From a virus: a stretch of 41,277 bases of DNA. The position numbers and the translations under genes are program-made. The stretch covers positions 1 to 41,277 of the IMG/VR virus record IMGVR_UViG_3300046808_000091; one strand, given 5' to 3'. The number at the start of each line of letters is the position of its first letter. Within the stretch, counting starts at the first letter, position 1. Below are positions 39,341 to 41,277 of the stretch, piece by piece. Below the pieces are notes generated by a model. That model had not been told where the DNA came from and did no database searches. It worked only from the letters and a program-made list of their open reading frames with translations.

Positions 39341-39894
39341 TTGGCTTCCTTCTCTTTCAGCCACGCCTTCAAGTCAGGCAGCGTGACATAGTGAAACGCA
39401 ATTCGATACATCCCGTCCTTACGCGGGAGAACCTCTTTCCCTGCGTATTTGCGGTTAAACTCGTCTAGCAGCAGTTGGTCTGTTCTTGGGTGCGTCTTGC
39501 GGGTGCGGCGGGTCCAGTAGACCTTGCCGTTCTTGACTTCGACGCTCTGCACAATGGTTCTCTTGCCACGCTCTCGGCTGTCGGCCTTGATCGCCAAGTC
39601 AACGGCGATGCGGTGGGTAGGGTAGTCAGCGCCCAGCAGTTCGCACACGTCTTTCAGGGACACCTTGCGCAAGTGCGCTTGGGCCATGAAGTCACCTCTT
39701 GCGCTGTCGTAGCGCCAAGCCGGGGCTTTGCCTGCTCTTGTGCTGTTCCAGTTGTCGGCAGCGCCTTGTGGATCGTAGGCGCGGCTAAAGCTGTTGGCGT
39801 AGAAGTCAGCCGTTCTTGGCAGCCAGACGATCTTGCCGTCTTGCTCAGTCAGGATAGCGCGCAGCTTGTCTGCAATGTCAGGGGGCAGGCTCAT
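39337..39894 (-). CDS. protein with two HNH-endonuclease-type N-terminal motifs, no HNH site (185 aa)
   Basis: Two similar stretches are visible: residues about 19-58 (DGKIVWLPRT...NWNSTRAGKAPA) and about 121-165 (NGKVYWTRRT...EFNRKYAGKEV, then DGMYRI). Both resemble the 'G-x-x-x-W-x-x-R...N..xAGK' segment that precedes HNH cores in phage HNH endonucleases. The catalytic His-Asn-His signature is missing. So it may be a DNA-binding relative of such enzymes or a regulator. Start ATG 39894. Confidence 0.6.
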   Translation of the reverse strand: MSLPPDIADKLRAILTEQDGKIVWLPRTADFYANSFSRAYDPQGAADNWNSTRAGKAPAWRYDSARGDFMAQAHLRKVSLKDVCELLGADYPTHRIAVDLAIKADSRERGKRTIVQSVEVKNGKVYWTRRTRKTHPRTDQLLLDEFNRKYAGKEVLPRKDGMYRIAFHYVTLPDLKAWLKEKEAK

Positions 39895-40157
39895 TGCTCC
39901 GCAATCCCCCGCCAGTAGGCAGCATCTTCGCGCTGTTCTTCCAATGCCGCCGCCATGTCCTCGACTTGGCTTTCCAGCGACCGAATTTCCTCTTTCAAGT
40001 CAGTAATGGTCTCAGGGTCGGCCTGCATAGCGCCGTCGATGGCCCACAGTAGGGCAGTCAGGTTAGGGTCGCCAAAGTGGGCGATAACGTCCTCAAACAA
40101 GGCTTTTCTGTCCTTGTCGTCGTAAATCTCGCTTAGGCGATAGGGCAGGATGTTCAT
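39891..40157 (-). CDS. coiled-coil protein (88 aa)
   Basis: Begins MNILPYRLSEIYDDKDRKAL and contains ALFEDVIAHFGDPNLTALLW, then a strongly charged coiled coil (LKEEIRSLESQVEDMAAALE) to the end. ATG 40157 has GAGGAAAGAG upstream. The longer in-frame extension to 40445 lies on top of neighbouring genes and has no ribosome site. Similar in build to the 85-aa gene at the right end. No function known. Confidence 0.7.
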   Translation of the reverse strand: MNILPYRLSEIYDDKDRKALFEDVIAHFGDPNLTALLWAIDGAMQADPETITDLKEEIRSLESQVEDMAAALEEQREDAAYWRGIAEQ

Positions 40158-40384
40158 GCTCTTTCCTCGTTCCAGATGGTGACGATAGCGGCCCGCAGCG
40201 CGGTTAGGGTGCGGGCGCGCATTTCTCTTGTCTTGCCGCAGGGGCCGTAAAACGCGGCCTTCCAGCGCAGCGGCAGATCGGTCTTGCACACAAAGCCAAT
40301 GACGCGCCTTTGCTCTGGCAAAGTCAGCCAAATGTCGCGGCTTGCGCGGGCTTCCTCTGGTGCTGGTATGGTTATCTTGCGCAT
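40154..40384 (-). CDS. hypothetical protein (76 aa)
   Basis: A 76-residue basic protein (MRKITIPAPEEARASRDIWL, then RRVIGFVCKTDLPLRWKAAF and TALRAAIVTIW). The middle forms a likely beta hairpin and the end a helix. It overlaps the HTH gene upstream by 13 bases and the coiled-coil gene by ATGA. No family recognised. Confidence 0.65.
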   Translation of the reverse strand: MRKITIPAPEEARASRDIWLTLPEQRRVIGFVCKTDLPLRWKAAFYGPCGKTREMRARTLTALRAAIVTIWNEERA

Positions 40385-40545
40385 GTCTTGGCCTCAAAAT
40401 CTCTGGCCCACTTGCAGACAGTGGATGCGGCGACGTTATAGGCAACAGCCGCAGTCTTGGGGCCGTCTTGCTTTGCCATGCGGATCACAGCCTGCCGGAA
40501 GTCATCCGGCAGGCCATAGGCGGGGTGATAAGGCGAGTCAGTCAT
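40372..40545 (-). CDS. small helix-turn-helix protein, transposase-HTH-like (57 aa)
   Basis: A 57-residue protein with FRQAVIRMAKQDGPKTAAVA and YNVAASTVCKWARDFEAKTC, a single HTH of the kind seen in transposase or Cox-like small phage regulators. Start ATG 40545 overlaps the DUF2958 stop (ATGA). Likely DNA-binding; target unknown, but the operator-like sites around 2.4 and 2.9 kb are candidates. Confidence 0.65.
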   Translation of the reverse strand: MTDSPYHPAYGLPDDFRQAVIRMAKQDGPKTAAVAYNVAASTVCKWARDFEAKTCAR

Positions 40546-40886
40546 GCGGCAATGCTCCCCAGCATCCGCGCCTCGTCCGCGTAGTCAGTCAGGCTCTTGG
40601 TCGCCTTGAAGTGCAGATCGCGCTCAATCCGCAGGCCAAAGGGGCCGCGAACCTCGGTCAGTTCTTGCAAGTCAACATAGCCCAGTTCCGGCTCCCCCAT
40701 GCCCAAGTCGCACAGGCCGAAAGCTACGCCGTCCGCGTCTAGTTCAGTCAGCAGCCACGTTGCGGAACCCCACGGGGAAAACAGTTTGACGACGGGCCAA
40801 TGGCCCAGATCAGCGCCTTGCGCCGCTTCTGTTTCCGCCGCGTTCTTGTGAAGGCGGGTCAGGTTGTCTTTGGTTAGGAATTTCAT
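40542..40886 (-). CDS. DUF2958 family protein (114 aa)
   Basis: MKFLTKDNLTRL at the start, then VVKLFSPWGSATWLLTELD, GLCDLGMGEPELGYVDLQEL and RGPFGLRIERDLHF are the conserved segments I recall for DUF2958, a family spread on plasmids and phages with unknown function. I use ATG 40886 (AGGGAGCAAGACC upstream) rather than the upstream frame start at 40922. Second gene of the leftward early operon. Confidence 0.85.
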   Translation of the reverse strand: MKFLTKDNLTRLHKNAAETEAAQGADLGHWPVVKLFSPWGSATWLLTELDADGVAFGLCDLGMGEPELGYVDLQELTEVRGPFGLRIERDLHFKATKSLTDYADEARMLGSIAA

Positions 40887-40899
40887 TGGTCTTGCTCCC

Positions 40900-41157
40900 T
40901 CAGTAAAGGTCTTGCGTGTCATTGTCGAAATGGTGCTGCCAGCGGGCCTCTGCCGCCTCGCGTGGGGCGCTGTCCTCTGCCCGCTCCAACAGCCTGCGCT
41001 GTTCTTCCAACAGCCGCCATTTCACGTTTAGGACGCGCTCTGCGCTCTCAGCCTCTGGCGTGTCAGCCGCCAGCGCCTCAAGCCGATATTCAAGATAGGA
41101 AATGTCGTCCTGTAGGACGGTCACATTTTCGCGCAATTGGTCGATGGTCGCAGGCAT
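40900..41157 (-). CDS. coiled-coil protein, first gene of the leftward operon (85 aa)
   Basis: An 85-residue protein that is nearly all coiled coil (DQLRENVTVLQDDISYLEYR and LLEEQRRLLERAEDSA). ATG 41157 has AAGGAG about nine bases upstream. It is the first gene after the right-end promoter, so it should be expressed early. Function unknown. Confidence 0.72.
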   Translation of the reverse strand: MPATIDQLRENVTVLQDDISYLEYRLEALAADTPEAESAERVLNVKWRLLEEQRRLLERAEDSAPREAAEARWQHHFDNDTQDLY

Positions 41158-41191
41158 GGGTCTTGCTCCTTTTGGTCTAGCAGGTGTCTTT

Positions 41192-41219
41192 AGTTTAGCG
41201 TTTCTTCCTTTAGTGTCAA
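41192..41219 (-). promoter_or_regulatory. sigma70-like promoter for the leftward early operon
   Basis: On the minus strand TTGACA (41219-41214) matches the -35 consensus exactly and TAAACT (41197-41192) matches four of six -10 bases, with a 16-bp spacer. It lies 35 bp upstream of the first leftward ATG. A purine-rich tandem repeat sits just upstream of the -35 and might bind an activator. Confidence 0.7.
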
Positions 41220-41238
41220 GCTAGATTCTTGCTTTGGT

Positions 41239-41277
41239 CTTGTCTTGCTCTTGTCTTGCTCTTGCCTTGCTCTTGCT
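41239..41277 (-). repeat. short tandem repeat at right window end
   Basis: On the minus strand an 11-bp unit AGCAAGACAAG is repeated twice with at least two degenerate copies (AGCAAGGCAAG and ACCAAAGCAAG). It lies upstream of the leftward promoter and continues out of the window. Similar GCAAGACC words precede the first two genes as part of their ribosome sites. Confidence 0.75.

Noticed and set aside
41239-41277. Right-end repeats considered as CRISPR or iterons
   Set aside because: Units are only 11 bp, contiguous and degenerate; no spacers. Iteron role cannot be judged because the window ends here.
1-41277. tRNA, integrase, lysogeny repressor, single-subunit RNA polymerase
   Set aside because: I looked for cloverleaf-type hairpins, tyrosine/serine recombinase motifs, cI-like proteins and T7-type polymerase motifs and found none; a temperate lifestyle or T7-like transcription is therefore not supported.

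Overview
The window looks like a nearly complete or complete genome of a tailed bacteriophage with podovirus-type architecture. It has a large P22-type portal, an SU10/DUF5309-type capsid protein, a short head-to-tail adaptor, a nozzle-like tail protein and three or four large internal (ejection) virion proteins. No tape measure, tail tube or sheath gene is visible. GC-rich codon use, GH19 endolysin, and relatives recalled from marine and alphaproteobacterial phages suggest an alphaproteobacterial (possibly Rhodobacterales-like) host; this is an inference. I see no integrase, no single-subunit RNA polymerase, no tRNA and no CRISPR array.

Layout. (1) 1-2306: leftward genes of unusually Ala-rich, GCG/GCC-rich composition: a CobS/MoxR-like AAA+ ATPase, a partner protein and a tiny membrane peptide, bounded on the left by 23-bp tandem repeats. 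(2) 2307-3561: about 1.25 kb without a convincing gene but dense in structure. It holds two copies of a covarying stem-loop element, two pairs of palindromic operator-like sites, a cluster of AGTCA motifs, a GC palindrome next to A/T tracts, and a good sigma70-like promoter. (3) 3562-27863: rightward morphogenesis arm. It begins with a small gene and a strong terminator, followed by a run of overlapping micro-genes (one resembling the Acb2/Tad1 anti-defence family). Then come terminase, portal, scaffold, capsid, adaptor, tail fibre genes, lysis genes, nozzle and internal virion proteins. (4) 27860-41219: leftward replication/early arm: PrimPol-helicase, RuvC-like resolvase, family A DNA polymerase, probable ssDNA-associated protein, Cas4-like Fe-S nuclease, many small overlapping accessory genes, an SNF2-type helicase, and more small genes back to a promoter at the extreme right end.

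How it fits together. If the molecule is circular or circularly permuted, all genes diverge from the 2.3-3.5 kb regulatory region and converge at 27.86 kb, where the last structural gene and the primase gene overlap by 4 bp. Replication would use the PrimPol-helicase with the family A polymerase, the ssDNA-associated protein, the Cas4-like nuclease and the resolvase. Nearly every gene is coupled to the next by ATGA, GTGA or TAATG overlaps, so the two arms behave as long translationally coupled operons. The pentamer TGACT is strongly enriched on the coding strand in both arms and clusters in non-coding DNA near 3.1 kb. The most novel items are the two-copy covarying element (2530-2611 and 3437-3520), the polar TGACT/AGTCA motif, and the candidate Acb2-like gene.
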